Shown piece after piece: positions 55,591 through 64,000 of a stretch of DNA of 64,000 nucleotides. The position numbers were made by a program, and so were the translations under genes. The notes beneath the pieces were generated by a model. It was not told where the DNA came from. It did no database searches and saw only the letters and a list, made by a program, of their open reading frames with translations. Numbering within the stretch: position 1 is the stretch's first letter; each line of letters opens with the position of its first letter. Source of the DNA: Pseudomonas oryzihabitans NBRC 102199 (lineage in GTDB: Bacteria; Pseudomonadota; Gammaproteobacteria; Pseudomonadales; Pseudomonadaceae); assembly GCF_000730625.1 (NCBI RefSeq), contig NZ_BBIT01000001.1, positions 62,001-126,000 of the forward strand, written 5' to 3'.

Positions 55591-55716
55591 AGCCGTCGCC
55601 CCTTTTTCCTTTGTCCGCTGCTTTCTGGCAAACCACTGATTTCTCTGTATTTTTAGTTTCTGTTGCGGTCGTCAAAAAAGCGTTATCGAGCAAGCCACTA
55701 GCGGATTTTTGACGTT

Positions 55717-55751
55717 TACAAAAAAAGTCAAGTCTTTTTGATTTTTTTGTA
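55717..55751. other. AT-rich inverted repeat downstream of ihfB
   Basis: TACAAAAAAAGTCAA and TTGATTTTTTTGTA are inverted copies with one unpaired base, separated by six bases. A second pair, CGTCAAAAA and TTTTTGACG, lies just upstream (55672-55715). This 244-bp gap between ihfB and the small membrane-protein gene is the most AT-rich part of the window and must hold the promoter of that gene. Could be a terminator pair, a binding site or remnants of lost sequence. Confidence 0.55.
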
Positions 55752-55834
55752 GACGAGTTCCGATTTTTGTATGAGACTTCCTTCACATAAGGTCTTGGGT
55801 GACCTCGTAGTCCACGCCGAGTGAGGAAGTTGTC

Positions 55835-56056
55835 ATGCGCCACTATCTTTTCATCTGGATCGGTATCGCCGCCTGCTTCACCAGCATGCAACTCGGTCAC
55901 CCTTTCCTGGCTGTAGCCGCTCTGGCCGGTAGCTGGATGGTTGCCCTGTTCCTGCAGCCCGCTCAGCGCGTCGAGAGCTTCTCGCGCCACTACGTCGCCC
56001 AGCCGGCCGCGCGCTTCCAGGCCGTTGAAGTCCAGACTTCCGCCAAGACCTTCTAA
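55835..56056 (+). CDS. Small hypothetical membrane protein
   Basis: A 73-residue protein with two hydrophobic stretches (LFIWIGIAACFTSMQ and FLAVAALAGSWMVALFL), about 20 residues each, and a basic/polar tail (RVESFSRHYVAQPAARFQ). A good ribosome site GAGGAAGT precedes the ATG and a strong terminator follows, which together support a real monocistronic gene. I recognise no family. It occupies the place between ihfB and the surface-polysaccharide genes. Confidence 0.72.
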   Translation: MRHYLFIWIGIAACFTSMQLGHPFLAVAALAGSWMVALFLQPAQRVESFSRHYVAQPAARFQAVEVQTSAKTF

Positions 56057-56074
56057 GGTTCTCACGTTTTTTCG

Positions 56075-56106
56075 GCCCGCCGCGCTCAGGTTCGGCGGGC
56101 TTTTTT
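56075..56106 (+). terminator. Rho-independent terminator after the small membrane protein
   Basis: GCCCGCCG and CGGCGGGC form an 8-bp stem with a ten-base loop, followed by six T. It begins 18 bp after the stop codon. Confidence 0.9.
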
Positions 56107-56196
56107 ATGCCTGCGTTTTGCGTCGCTAGGCCCCTGCGGGGCAATGTCTTACCATAAGCGCCCTTTCCTGGCTGACTGGCACGGCGCAACGCATTG

Positions 56197-57171
56197 ATGG
56201 AACGCAAGATTCTGGTGACAGGGGCAGGGGGCTTCGTCGGCGCGGCCCTGGTTCGGCAGCTGCAGACCCGGGGTTATCCGGTGGTCGCCGCGCAACGCCG
56301 ACCGACAGCCGCCGCGGTCGATGGCGGGGTCATTCCGGTGATCCGCGACCTCTCCGCCGCTACCGACTGGTCCGCGCCTCTGGCAGGGGTAGACACCGTC
56401 ATCCACCTCGCTGCCCACGTCCACCAGCTGGGCGAGCAGCCAGGGGCCGCCAGCGAGGCGCGCTACGACGAGGTGAATCGGGCCGCGACCCTCAAGCTGG
56501 CCCGGGACGCCCAGGCTGCCGGCGTCCGTCGCCTCATCTTTGTCAGCAGCATCAAGGTCAATGGCGACTGGACCCTCCCCGGCAAGCCTTTTCGCGCCGA
56601 CGACCAGCCTGCGCCCACCGATGCCTACGCACGTTCCAAGGCGGCGGCTGAGCGGCAACTGCTGGCGCTGATGGCCGAGACCGGACTGGAGGTGGTCATC
56701 GTGCGCCCCCCACTGATCTACGGACCCGGGGTAAAGGCCAATGTGGCGCGCCTGCTGGACACCCTGGCGCGGGGCGTGCCGCTGCCCCTGGGGGGCGTTC
56801 GGCACAACAGGCGTAGCCTGCTGGCGCTGGAGAACCTGCTCGATCTGTTGATCCTGTGCATCACCGCGCCGGAGGCCGCTGGCGCCATCCTGCTGGTCAG
56901 CGACGATGAAGATATTTCCACCGCCGAGCTGCTCGAATTGCTCGGTGAAGGTTTGGGTCGCAAGCCCAGGCTGATCGCCGTTCCGCCCGCCTGGCTCGAA
57001 TGGGGTGCCCGACTGCTGGGCCGAGGCGAGGTGGCGCAACGCCTCTGTGGTTCACTGCAGGTCGACATCCGACCCACCAAGACCCTGCTGGGCTGGCAGC
57101 CCCCCGTGTCGGCGCGAGCCGCCTTGCGTGCGCTGGGGGCGCAGCGGGCCGCTGCGGAGGGACGCAGATGA
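56197..57171 (+). CDS. NAD-dependent epimerase/reductase (WbpV/WbpK-like)
   Basis: A 324-residue extended SDR with GAGGFVGAALVRQL at residues 7-20, catalytic SSIKVNG near 122 and YARSK near 147. In Pseudomonas O-antigen loci a protein of this type reduces the 4-keto sugar made by WbpM to UDP-D-FucNAc or UDP-D-QuiNAc. Which of the two cannot be decided here. Start is the ATG after CGCATTG; a TTG one codon earlier is possible. Stop overlaps the next ATG. Confidence 0.85.
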   Translation: MERKILVTGAGGFVGAALVRQLQTRGYPVVAAQRRPTAAAVDGGVIPVIRDLSAATDWSAPLAGVDTVIHLAAHVHQLGEQPGAASEARYDEVNRAATLKLARDAQAAGVRRLIFVSSIKVNGDWTLPGKPFRADDQPAPTDAYARSKAAAERQLLALMAETGLEVVIVRPPLIYGPGVKANVARLLDTLARGVPLPLGGVRHNRRSLLALENLLDLLILCITAPEAAGAILLVSDDEDISTAELLELLGEGLGRKPRLIAVPPAWLEWGARLLGRGEVAQRLCGSLQVDIRPTKTLLGWQPPVSARAALRALGAQRAAAEGRR

Positions 57172-58217
57172 TGCTGCTTCTCTTGCTCCTGGCCGGTGGC
57201 TGCAGTTGGCTGGGCACCGCGGCGCTCCGTCGCTACGCCCTGTCCGGCGGCCTGCTCGACGAGCCCAACGCCCGCAGTTCGCACCAGGTGGCGACGCCCC
57301 GCGGCGGTGGTCTGGCGATCGTCGTAACGTTCGTGCTCGGTTGTGTCGTGCTGCGCCTGCTGGGACAGCTTGATCCGGTTTCCTGCGGCGTCCTGATAGG
57401 GGCGGGGCTGCTGGTGGCCGTGCTCGGCTTCGTCGACGATCATCGGCACGTGGGCGCCGGCTGGCGTCTGCTCGGCCATTTCCTGGCCGCGATCGCTGCG
57501 CTGCTGTGGCTGGGCGGCTATGGCGCCTTGCCGGCGCAGCTCTCCGCGGTGCTGGGATTGCCCGACTGGCTGGTGATGACCCTGGGCGTCCTCTATCTGG
57601 TCTGGCTGCTGAATCTCTACAACTTCATGGATGGCATCGACGGCATCGCCGGCGGCGAAGCGCTCGTCGTCTGTCTGGGCATGGCGCTGATCTATGCCAT
57701 GACCGGCCATGGGACCTTGCTGGGTGCGCCTCTGCTGCTGGCCGCGGCCGTAGGGGGGTTCCTGTGCTGGAACTTCCCGCCGGCGCGCATCTTCATGGGC
57801 GATGTGGGCAGTGGCTTTCTCGGCCTGATCCTCGGCATGCTGTCCTTGCAGGCGGCGCTGATCGAGCTGTCGCTGTTCTGGGCCTGGCTGATCCTGCTCG
57901 GCGTCTTCGTGGTCGATGCGACCTGGACCCTGTTGCGGCGTCTGAGTCGGGGCAAGAAACCCTACGAGGCCCATCGCACCCACGCCTACCAGTGGGCCTC
58001 GCGGCGGCATGGCGCCCATCGGCCGGTGACCCTGGCGGTGCTGGCCATCAACCTGTTCTGGTTGCTGCCTATCGCTTTGCTGGTGGGGCTGGGGCTTTTA
58101 AGTGCCATACTGGGGCTCTTGCTTGCCTATGGGCCCTTGCTTTGCCTGGCCCTCCGATACCATGCTGGGACCGATGAGGTAGCCATGGCTGCGCAGTCCA
58201 CGGGATTCAGGGATTAG
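57168..58217 (+). CDS. Undecaprenyl-phosphate sugar-1-phosphate transferase, WbpL/WecA (MraY) family
   Basis: A 349-residue polytopic membrane protein with about ten or eleven hydrophobic segments. Family signatures are DEPNARSSHQVATPRGGG (about 27-44), the acidic NFMDGIDGIAGGEA (about 146-159) and HAYQWASRRHGAHRPV near 272. It starts a polysaccharide repeat by moving FucNAc-1-P, QuiNAc-1-P or GlcNAc-1-P to undecaprenyl phosphate at the inner membrane. Between the reductase and WbpM, as in P. aeruginosa where wbpL precedes wbpM. The start is the first of two ATGs, overlapping the upstream stop. Confidence 0.92.
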   Translation: MMLLLLLLAGGCSWLGTAALRRYALSGGLLDEPNARSSHQVATPRGGGLAIVVTFVLGCVVLRLLGQLDPVSCGVLIGAGLLVAVLGFVDDHRHVGAGWRLLGHFLAAIAALLWLGGYGALPAQLSAVLGLPDWLVMTLGVLYLVWLLNLYNFMDGIDGIAGGEALVVCLGMALIYAMTGHGTLLGAPLLLAAAVGGFLCWNFPPARIFMGDVGSGFLGLILGMLSLQAALIELSLFWAWLILLGVFVVDATWTLLRRLSRGKKPYEAHRTHAYQWASRRHGAHRPVTLAVLAINLFWLLPIALLVGLGLLSAILGLLLAYGPLLCLALRYHAGTDEVAMAAQSTGFRD

Positions 58218-58227
58218 GGACACTGAC

Positions 58228-60210
58228 ATGTTGCGTGACCATCTGGTCAAGCTGAACCGGCGTACCAAGAGAGTCATCCAGGTCGCGGTCGACCTCCTGC
58301 TGATCTGGCTTTCGCTTTGGTTGGCCTTCTATCTGCGCCTGGGCTCCGTGCAGATGATCGAGCCTTTCAGCGGGCATGCCTGGCTGTTCATCACCGCGCC
58401 GGCCATCGCCATTCCCCTGTTCATTCGCTTCGGCATGTACCGCGCGGTCATGCGTTACCTGGGCAACGATGCCCTGATCGCCATCGCCAAGGCGGTGACG
58501 CTGTCGACGCTGCTGCTGTCGGTGGTCATCTACTGGTATCGCGATCTACCGGAGATCGTCCCGCGCTCGATGATCTTCAACTACTGGATCGTCAGCCTGA
58601 TCCTGATCGGCGGCCTGCGTCTCGCGCTGCGCCAGTACTTTCTGGGCGACTGGTATCGCGCCATCACGGTGCCCTTCATCAAGCAGCCGGACGAGCTGCC
58701 GCGGGTTGCCATCTATGGCGCCGGCTCGGCGGGCAACCAGCTGGTCGCGGCGCTGCGCATGGGTCGCGCCATGCGTCCGGTGGCCTTCATCGACGACGAC
58801 AAGAGCATCGCCAATCGCATCATCGCCGGGCTCAAGGTCTACACCCCCAAGCACATCCAGCAGATGATCGACGAGACGGGTGCCGAAGAGATCCTCCTGG
58901 CGATTCCCTCTGCCACCCGGGCACGGCGGCGCGAGGTGCTCGGCCTGCTGGAACCCTATCCGCTGCACGTCAGAACCGTGCCGCGGATCAGCGACCTGGC
59001 CTGCGGCAAGGTACAGGTGGACGACCTCCAGGAGGTCGATATCGCCGACCTGTTGGGACGGGATCCGGTCACGCCCCGGCCCGAGCTGTTCGCGCGCTGC
59101 ATCACCGGTCAGGTGGTGATGGTGACCGGGGCAGGGGGGTCCATCGGTTCCGAACTGTGCCGGCAGATCATCGGCCAGAAACCGCGCACCCTGATCCTGC
59201 TCGACCACGCCGAATTCAATCTCTACAGCATCCATCGCGAGCTGGACGCCCATCTCCAGCGCGAAGCCCTGCCGGTCACCCTGGTGCCGGTGCTGGGCTC
59301 CATCCGCAACGCTCCGCTGCTCCTGCAGGTGATGCGGCACTGGAAGGTGGCCACCCTCTACCATGCGGCGGCCTACAAGCACGTGCCCATGGTCGAGCAC
59401 AACATCGCCGAAGGGTTCGGCAACAACGTCCTGGGGACCCTGAATGCCGCCCAGGCGGCCATCCAGGCCGGAGTCACCAGCTTCGTGCTGATCTCCACCG
59501 ACAAGGCGGTACGGCCCACCAACATCATGGGCAGCACCAAGCGCCTGGCCGAGATGATCCTGCAGGCGCTCAGTCGCGAAGCGGCGCCCGTGCTGCACGG
59601 CCAGGCCGACGGTATCCACCAGGTCAATCGCACCCGCTTCACCATGGTGAGATTCGGCAACGTGCTGGGTTCGTCTGGTTCGGTCATCCCGCTGTTCCGC
59701 ACGCAGATCCGCAAGGGCGGGCCGGTCACCGTCACCCATCCCAAGATCACCCGCTTCTTCATGACCATCACCGAGGCCGCTCAGCTGGTCATTCAGGCCG
59801 GCGCCATGGGCGAGGGCGGCGACGTCTTCGTGCTGGACATGGGCGAGCCGGTGCGCATCGTCGAGCTGGCCGAGCAGATGATCAAGCTGTCGGGTCTGAG
59901 CGTGCGTTCGCCGGCCAACCCCCATGGCGATGTCGCCATCGAGTTCACCGGCCTGCGCCCCGGCGAAAAGCTCTATGAAGAGTTGCTCATCGGTGACGAC
60001 GTGAGTCCGACGTCCCATCCCAAGATCATGCGTGCGAGTGAAGACTTCCTGGCCTGGGAGGCCTTCCGCGCCGCCCTCGTCGAGCTCAGTCGCGCGATCG
60101 ATGCGGGTGATTACCTCCGCGTCCGGCAACTGCTGCGGGACGTCGTCGCCGGCTATTCCCCCGAAGGCGATATCGTCGACTGGCTGCACGGCAAGCGATC
60201 CATCGAGTGA
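58228..60210 (+). CDS. wbpM: WbpM/CapD-type membrane UDP-GlcNAc 4,6-dehydratase
   Basis: A 660-residue protein: four hydrophobic segments in the first 150 residues (LLLIWLSLWLAFYLRLGS, WLFITAPAIAIPLFIRFGM), a first Rossmann fold (VAIYGAGSAGNQLVAALRMG, about 160) and a catalytic SDR domain from about 300 (VTGAGGSIGSELCRQI). The usual catalytic Tyr of YxxxK is Met (NIMGSTKRLAE near 430), as known for WbpM. It makes the 4-keto precursor of FucNAc/QuiNAc. Note pseB at the left end of the window is a soluble inverting relative for the flagellum. Confidence 0.95.
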   Translation: MLRDHLVKLNRRTKRVIQVAVDLLLIWLSLWLAFYLRLGSVQMIEPFSGHAWLFITAPAIAIPLFIRFGMYRAVMRYLGNDALIAIAKAVTLSTLLLSVVIYWYRDLPEIVPRSMIFNYWIVSLILIGGLRLALRQYFLGDWYRAITVPFIKQPDELPRVAIYGAGSAGNQLVAALRMGRAMRPVAFIDDDKSIANRIIAGLKVYTPKHIQQMIDETGAEEILLAIPSATRARRREVLGLLEPYPLHVRTVPRISDLACGKVQVDDLQEVDIADLLGRDPVTPRPELFARCITGQVVMVTGAGGSIGSELCRQIIGQKPRTLILLDHAEFNLYSIHRELDAHLQREALPVTLVPVLGSIRNAPLLLQVMRHWKVATLYHAAAYKHVPMVEHNIAEGFGNNVLGTLNAAQAAIQAGVTSFVLISTDKAVRPTNIMGSTKRLAEMILQALSREAAPVLHGQADGIHQVNRTRFTMVRFGNVLGSSGSVIPLFRTQIRKGGPVTVTHPKITRFFMTITEAAQLVIQAGAMGEGGDVFVLDMGEPVRIVELAEQMIKLSGLSVRSPANPHGDVAIEFTGLRPGEKLYEELLIGDDVSPTSHPKIMRASEDFLAWEAFRAALVELSRAIDAGDYLRVRQLLRDVVAGYSPEGDIVDWLHGKRSIE

Positions 60211-60431
60211 TCCCGTCCACGCTTTCTTTCGGCCTGGATTTGAAGCCGAGCACAGAAGCGGCAGCCTCCCCCCGCTAGGCTGAACTTTCTTTTCCTGCCA
60301 CTGTTTAACTCAGGTCTTTGGGTACATAGCTGTAGCTGTGACCCGAGCCAGGGATGGCTGCGCCGTCCTCCGATGTCTCGCCCGCAGCGCCGGGCGCGAT
60401 GATGTACAAATCGATATAGGCAGGATTCAGG

Positions 60432-61496
60432 ATGAAGGTACTGGTAACAGGTGGCGCGGGTTTCATTGGTTCCGCCGTAGTACGTTTTCTTATCAACGAA
60501 ACCCAATGCAAGGTTGCCAACGTCGACAAGCTGACGTACGCCGGTAACGTGGACTCCCTGGCCGAAGTCGCCGACTCCGACCGCTACGAATTCCACCAGG
60601 TGGACATCTGCGATTTCGCCGCGCTACAGCAGGTCTTCACGTCCTTCCAGCCCGACGTGGTCATGCACCTGGCTGCCGAGTCCCACGTGGACCGCTCCAT
60701 CGAGGGCCCTGCCGCCTTCATCCAGACCAACGTGGTCGGTACCGGCGTCATCCTGGAAGTGACCCGTGCCTACTGGAACGAGCTGGCGCCGGAAGCCAAG
60801 GCGGCCTTCCGGTTCCACCACATCTCCACCGACGAGGTATACGGCGACCTGCACGGCACCGACGACCTCTTCACCGAGACCACCCCCTATTCTCCGAGCT
60901 CGCCCTATTCGGCCAGCAAGGCCGGCAGCGACCATCTGGTGCGCGCCTGGGGCCGGACCTACGGCCTGCCGGTTCTGGTGACCAACTGCTCGAACAACTA
61001 CGGCCCCTATCACTTCCCCGAGAAGCTGATCCCCCACGTCATTCTCAATGCCATCCATGGCAAGCCGCTGCCGATCTATGGCGACGGCTCCCAGGTGCGT
61101 GACTGGCTGTTCGTCGAAGACCATGCCCGCGCCCTCTATACCGTGGTGACCCAGGGCGAGGTCGGTGAGACCTACAACATCGGCGGCCACAACGAGAAGC
61201 GCAACCTGCAGGTCGTCGAGACCATCTGCGACCTGCTCGAAGAGCTGGCGCCGCAGAAGCCTGAGGGCGTCGAGCGCTATCGCGACCTGATCACCTTCGT
61301 CAAGGATCGTCCCGGTCACGACATGAGATACGCCATTGATGCCAGCAAGATCGGCCGCGAGCTGGGCTGGACGCCGGCAGAGACCTTCGAGACCGGCATG
61401 CGCAAGACCGTCACCTGGTACCTGAACAATCGCGAGTGGTGGCAGCGGGTGCTGTCCGGCGCCTACCGCCTCGAGCGTCTCGGCGAAGCCGTTTAA
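60432..61496 (+). CDS. rmlB: dTDP-glucose 4,6-dehydratase
   Basis: Second step of dTDP-L-rhamnose synthesis; 354 residues. Cofactor motif [16 protein letters not shown] at 4-19, catalytic [13 protein letters not shown] with Thr-Asp-Glu near 134-146, [11 protein letters not shown] near 161. It begins 221 bp after wbpM, in a gap that contains no gene I can support. A GGATTCAGG ribosome site precedes the ATG. Confidence 0.96.
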   Translation: MKVLVTGGAGFIGSAVVRFLINETQCKVANVDKLTYAGNVDSLAEVADSDRYEFHQVDICDFAALQQVFTSFQPDVVMHLAAESHVDRSIEGPAAFIQTNVVGTGVILEVTRAYWNELAPEAKAAFRFHHISTDEVYGDLHGTDDLFTETTPYSPSSPYSASKAGSDHLVRAWGRTYGLPVLVTNCSNNYGPYHFPEKLIPHVILNAIHGKPLPIYGDGSQVRDWLFVEDHARALYTVVTQGEVGETYNIGGHNEKRNLQVVETICDLLEELAPQKPEGVERYRDLITFVKDRPGHDMRYAIDASKIGRELGWTPAETFETGMRKTVTWYLNNREWWQRVLSGAYRLERLGEAV

Positions 61497-61508
61497 CGAT
61501 CCTATCGC

Positions 61509-61530
61509 GGACACGCCCGTGGGCGTGTCC
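61509..61530 (+). other. Hairpin between rmlB and rmlA
   Basis: A 10-bp perfect stem GGACACGCCC / GGGCGTGTCC with a GT loop, 12 bp after the rmlB stop, without a T-run. It may attenuate or protect the 3' end of the rmlB message inside the operon. Confidence 0.45.
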
Positions 61531-61568
61531 GACCGACAGCAACAGTCAATTTTCAGAGGACGATTGCC

Positions 61569-62450
61569 ATGAGCAAATACAAGGGAATTCTGCTGGCCGG
61601 TGGCTCCGGTACCCGTTTGCACCCCATTACCCTGGGCGTGTCCAAGCAGTCGCTGCCGATCTACGACAAACCCATGATCTACTATCCGCTGTCCGTGCTG
61701 ATGCTGGCCGGTATCCAGGAAGTGCTGATCATCTCGACGCCCGCCGACCTGCCGGGCTTCCAGCGCATGCTCGGCGACGGCAGCCACTTCGGCATGCAGC
61801 TGAGCTATGCCGAGCAGCCCAGCCCGGACGGCCTGGCCCAGGCCTTCATCATCGGTCGCGAATTCGTTGGCGATGACAACGTCTGCCTGGTCCTCGGCGA
61901 CAACATCTTCTACGGCCAGCGCTTCAGCGAGACGCTGCTGAAGGCCGCGAGCGTGGAGAAGGGCGCCACCGTGTTCGGCTACTACGTCGCCGACCCCGAG
62001 CGTTTCGGTGTGGTCGAGTTCGACGAGCAGGGCAAGGCCCTGAGCATCGAAGAGAAGCCCAAGAAGCCGAAGTCCAACTACGCCGTCACCGGTCTGTATT
62101 TCTACGACAACGACGTGCTGGATATCGCCGCCAACATCAAGCCGTCGCCCCGCGGCGAGCTGGAAATCACCGACGTCAACAACGAGTACCTGCGCCGCGG
62201 CTCGCTGAACGTCTCCCTGCTGGGCCGTGGTTTCGCCTGGCTGGATACCGGTACCCATGACGCCCTGCTGGAAGCCGGCCACTTCGTTCAGACCATCGAG
62301 AAGCGTCAGGGGCTGAAGGTCGCCTGCCTCGAAGAGATCGCCTTCCAGAAAGGCTGGATCACCTGCGAGCAGATGGCGCTGCAGGCCGAAGCCCTGAGCA
62401 AGACCGGTTATGGCCAGTACCTGGCGCGTCTGTGCAAGGAGCAGGACTGA
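61569..62450 (+). CDS. rmlA: Glucose-1-phosphate thymidylyltransferase
   Basis: First step of dTDP-L-rhamnose synthesis; 293 residues. Nucleotidyltransferase motif [16 protein letters not shown] (5-20), [15 protein letters not shown] near 84, LGDNIFYG near 110 and EIEDEK-type region [30 protein letters not shown]. Stop overlaps the rmlC ATG by one base. Confidence 0.96.
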   Translation: MSKYKGILLAGGSGTRLHPITLGVSKQSLPIYDKPMIYYPLSVLMLAGIQEVLIISTPADLPGFQRMLGDGSHFGMQLSYAEQPSPDGLAQAFIIGREFVGDDNVCLVLGDNIFYGQRFSETLLKAASVEKGATVFGYYVADPERFGVVEFDEQGKALSIEEKPKKPKSNYAVTGLYFYDNDVLDIAANIKPSPRGELEITDVNNEYLRRGSLNVSLLGRGFAWLDTGTHDALLEAGHFVQTIEKRQGLKVACLEEIAFQKGWITCEQMALQAEALSKTGYGQYLARLCKEQD

Positions 62451-62986
62451 TGCAGGTCTTCGAAACCGCGATCCCGGACGTCAAGCTGATCGAACCCAAG
62501 GTCTTCGGTGACGACCGCGGCTTCTTCCTGGAATCCTTCCAGGCGGAGCGCTATGCCGAGCAGGCGGGGATCACCCTGGCGTTCGTGCAGGACAACCACT
62601 CGCGTTCCGCCCGCAACGTGCTGCGTGGCCTGCACTTCCAGCGCAGCAAGCCGCAAGGCAAGCTGGTGCGTGTCGTGCGTGGCGAGGTGCTGGACGTGGC
62701 CGTCGACATCCGTCGCGGTTCGCCCACCTTCGGCAACGTGGTCGCCGAGATCCTCTCGGAAGACAACAAGCGTCAGCTCTGGATACCGCCGGGTCTGGCC
62801 CACGGCTTCGTGGTGCTGTCGGAAACCGCTGATTTTGAATACAAGTGCACAGATTATTACGATCCCTCTGATGAAGGGTCTTTGATCTGGAATGATCCGG
62901 ATCTGAATATCGACTGGCGGGTTACGGATCCCATCCTGTCCGCCAAAGATGCACAAGGCCTTCGATTGGCGGAGCTGTATAGATGA
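62450..62986 (+). CDS. rmlC: dTDP-4-dehydrorhamnose 3,5-epimerase
   Basis: Cupin-fold epimerase, 178 residues. Conserved FGDDRGFFLESFQAERYA near 21-38, catalytic His in LRGLHFQRS near 62, VDIRRGSPTFG near 84 and the Tyr region FEYKCTDYYDP near 130. The start ATG directly follows the rmlA stop. rmlD begins four bases before its end. Confidence 0.96.
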   Translation: MQVFETAIPDVKLIEPKVFGDDRGFFLESFQAERYAEQAGITLAFVQDNHSRSARNVLRGLHFQRSKPQGKLVRVVRGEVLDVAVDIRRGSPTFGNVVAEILSEDNKRQLWIPPGLAHGFVVLSETADFEYKCTDYYDPSDEGSLIWNDPDLNIDWRVTDPILSAKDAQGLRLAELYR

Positions 62987-63897
62987 AGATACTGGTTACC
63001 GGAGCGAACGGTCAGGTCGGACGTTGTCTGACCGATCGTCTTCAGCGTTCAGAACTGGCATGGGAGGCCCATGGACGTGCCACTCTGGATATCGCTGACG
63101 AAGGCTCGGTAACCAGCCATCTCGAGCGATTCGCTCCCGACGTCGTGATCAACGCGGCCGCCTACACGGCGGTCGACAAGGCCGAGCAGGAGCCGGAGAT
63201 CGCTGCCCGCGGCAATATCGAAGGCCCTGCGGTGCTTGCCCAGGCCTGCGGCGCCGCCGGCATCGCGCTGCTGCACCTGTCTACCGACTACGTGTTCGAC
63301 GGCACCGCCACCGAACCCTATCAGGTCGAGGATCCGGTCAGCCCGTCCGGGGTCTACGGCATGACCAAGCTGGAAGGGGAGAACCGTGTGCTCTCCGCCT
63401 GCCCGCGCTCGGTGGTGCTGAGAACCGCCTGGGTGTTCAGCGAACACTGCAACAACTTCCTCAAGACCATGCTGCGGCTCGCTGCCGATCGCGACGAACT
63501 GCGGGTGGTGAGTGATCAGGTGGGTTGCCCGACCTACGCTGGCCATATTGCCGACGCCCTGCTGCAGATCGCCGCCCAGGCTCATGCTCAGCCTGAGCAG
63601 ACCGCCTACGGCCTCTATCACTTCGGCGGTGACAGCGGCCTGAGCTGGTGCGACTTCGCGCGCTACATCATCGACGCCGGCCAGGAGCTGGGCATGCTGG
63701 AGCGGGCGCCGCTCATCACCGGCATCGCCACCTCCGAATTTCCGACCCTGGCCAAGCGTCCGGCCTATTCCATGCTGGATTCCAGCGCGCTGGAGCAGCG
63801 CTTCGGCATCCCGCCCAGCGACTGGCGCCAGGGCGTTCGCCAGACCCTGCTGGCGCTGCGGACCGAGCGTGCCCAGGCGGGCTCGCTGGTGAGTTGA
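62983..63897 (+). CDS. rmlD: dTDP-4-dehydrorhamnose reductase
   Basis: Last step of dTDP-L-rhamnose synthesis; 304 residues. VTGANGQVGRCL at 5-16, STDYVFDGTATEPY near 101 and the catalytic YGMTKLEGE near 125. Order here is rmlB-A-C-D; as I remember, P. aeruginosa has rmlBDAC at a separate site. Ends 59 bp before the next gene. Confidence 0.96.
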   Translation: MKILVTGANGQVGRCLTDRLQRSELAWEAHGRATLDIADEGSVTSHLERFAPDVVINAAAYTAVDKAEQEPEIAARGNIEGPAVLAQACGAAGIALLHLSTDYVFDGTATEPYQVEDPVSPSGVYGMTKLEGENRVLSACPRSVVLRTAWVFSEHCNNFLKTMLRLAADRDELRVVSDQVGCPTYAGHIADALLQIAAQAHAQPEQTAYGLYHFGGDSGLSWCDFARYIIDAGQELGMLERAPLITGIATSEFPTLAKRPAYSMLDSSALEQRFGIPPSDWRQGVRQTLLALRTERAQAGSLVS

Positions 63898-63956
63898 CCG
63901 CCTGACCCGTTGCGTTAAGCTCTGCGAATCAAACAGCGGAACACGGAGGTTCCTCT

Positions 63957-64000
63957 ATGAGATTCGTCTGGATAGTCACCTTGCTCGCTCTGTTCGGCTC
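63957..64000 (+). CDS. Start of a secreted or membrane protein, cut by the window edge
   Basis: A good ribosome site CGGAGGT is followed by an ATG and 14 codons (MRFVWIVTLLALFG) that read as the start of a signal peptide. In P. aeruginosa-type loci a ComEA-like helix-hairpin-helix protein with a signal peptide often follows wbpM, so that is one guess; too little is visible to tell. Confidence 0.55.
   Translation, partial: MRFVWIVTLLALFG

Overview
The window is about 64% GC, densely coded, and reads as a Pseudomonas chromosome. Supporting signs are the gene order flgL - glycosylation island - fliC - flaG - fliD - fliS - fleQ - fleSR, the block cmk - rpsA - ihfB next to a WbpL/WbpM-type O-antigen locus, bauA/mmsA-type genes, and Pseudomonas-style sigma-54 and FliA promoters. 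Several gene neighbourhoods differ from the P. aeruginosa layout as I remember it. I lean to a P. oryzihabitans/psychrotolerans-like species, but that is inference from general resemblance and not from a search.

Region 1 (1-16.1 kb) starts with the 3' end of flgL and continues as one long co-directional flagellin glycosylation island. It carries a complete CMP-pseudaminic acid pathway (pseB, pseC, an associated methylase, pseF, a pseG-pseH fusion, pseI). This is followed by an amidation module (HisH-like glutaminase, HisF-like partner without one catalytic Asp, PP-loop amidotransferase), a methyltransferase, a phytanoyl-CoA-dioxygenase-like enzyme, an unknown 184-aa protein and a 1308-aa multi-domain glycosyltransferase. 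The most economical reading is that it makes an acetamidino, possibly further tailored, nonulosonic acid glycan for the flagellin encoded next. Region 2 (16.2-25.0 kb) is the flagellar core fliC-flaG-fliD-fliS-fliT-fleQ-fleS-fleR, with good FliA (sigma-28) boxes before fliC and fliS and good sigma-54 boxes before fliD and fleS. fleQ has no ordinary start codon: the position where ATG is expected reads AAG.

Region 3 (25.2-33.5 kb) is a tight operon for the pentose phosphate pathway: transketolase, a transaldolase/phosphoglucose isomerase fusion, short-form 6-phosphogluconate dehydrogenase, glucose-6-phosphate dehydrogenase and a Cof-type HAD phosphatase. It sits where fliE-fliF would follow fleR in P. 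aeruginosa. A LacI-type operator-like palindrome precedes it, and a cluster of dispersed hairpin repeats follows it; one repeat family also occurs between fleQ and fleS. Region 4 (33.7-44.7 kb) is assorted metabolism and regulation: two LysR regulators around an SDR oxidoreductase, a membrane acyltransferase, bauA and mmsA for beta-alanine breakdown, a lipoprotein, an IalB-family protein, YjdM/PhnA, a HisKA_2-type sensor kinase with a divergent single-domain response regulator, and tRNA-Asn.

Region 5 (44.7-55.6 kb) is housekeeping: an aromatic/aspartate aminotransferase, uvrB, gltX, a YitT-family protein, hisC, a stand-alone prephenate dehydrogenase (the AroA half usually fused to it in Pseudomonas is missing), cmk, rpsA with its structured leader, and ihfB. 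Region 6 (55.6-64 kb) is a very compact surface-polysaccharide locus: a small membrane protein in an AT-rich gap, then a WbpV/WbpK-like reductase, a WbpL-like initiating transferase and WbpM, then rmlB-rmlA-rmlC-rmlD for dTDP-L-rhamnose, and the first 14 codons of a secreted-protein gene. No wzx, wzy, wzz or additional glycosyltransferases lie between ihfB and wbpM.
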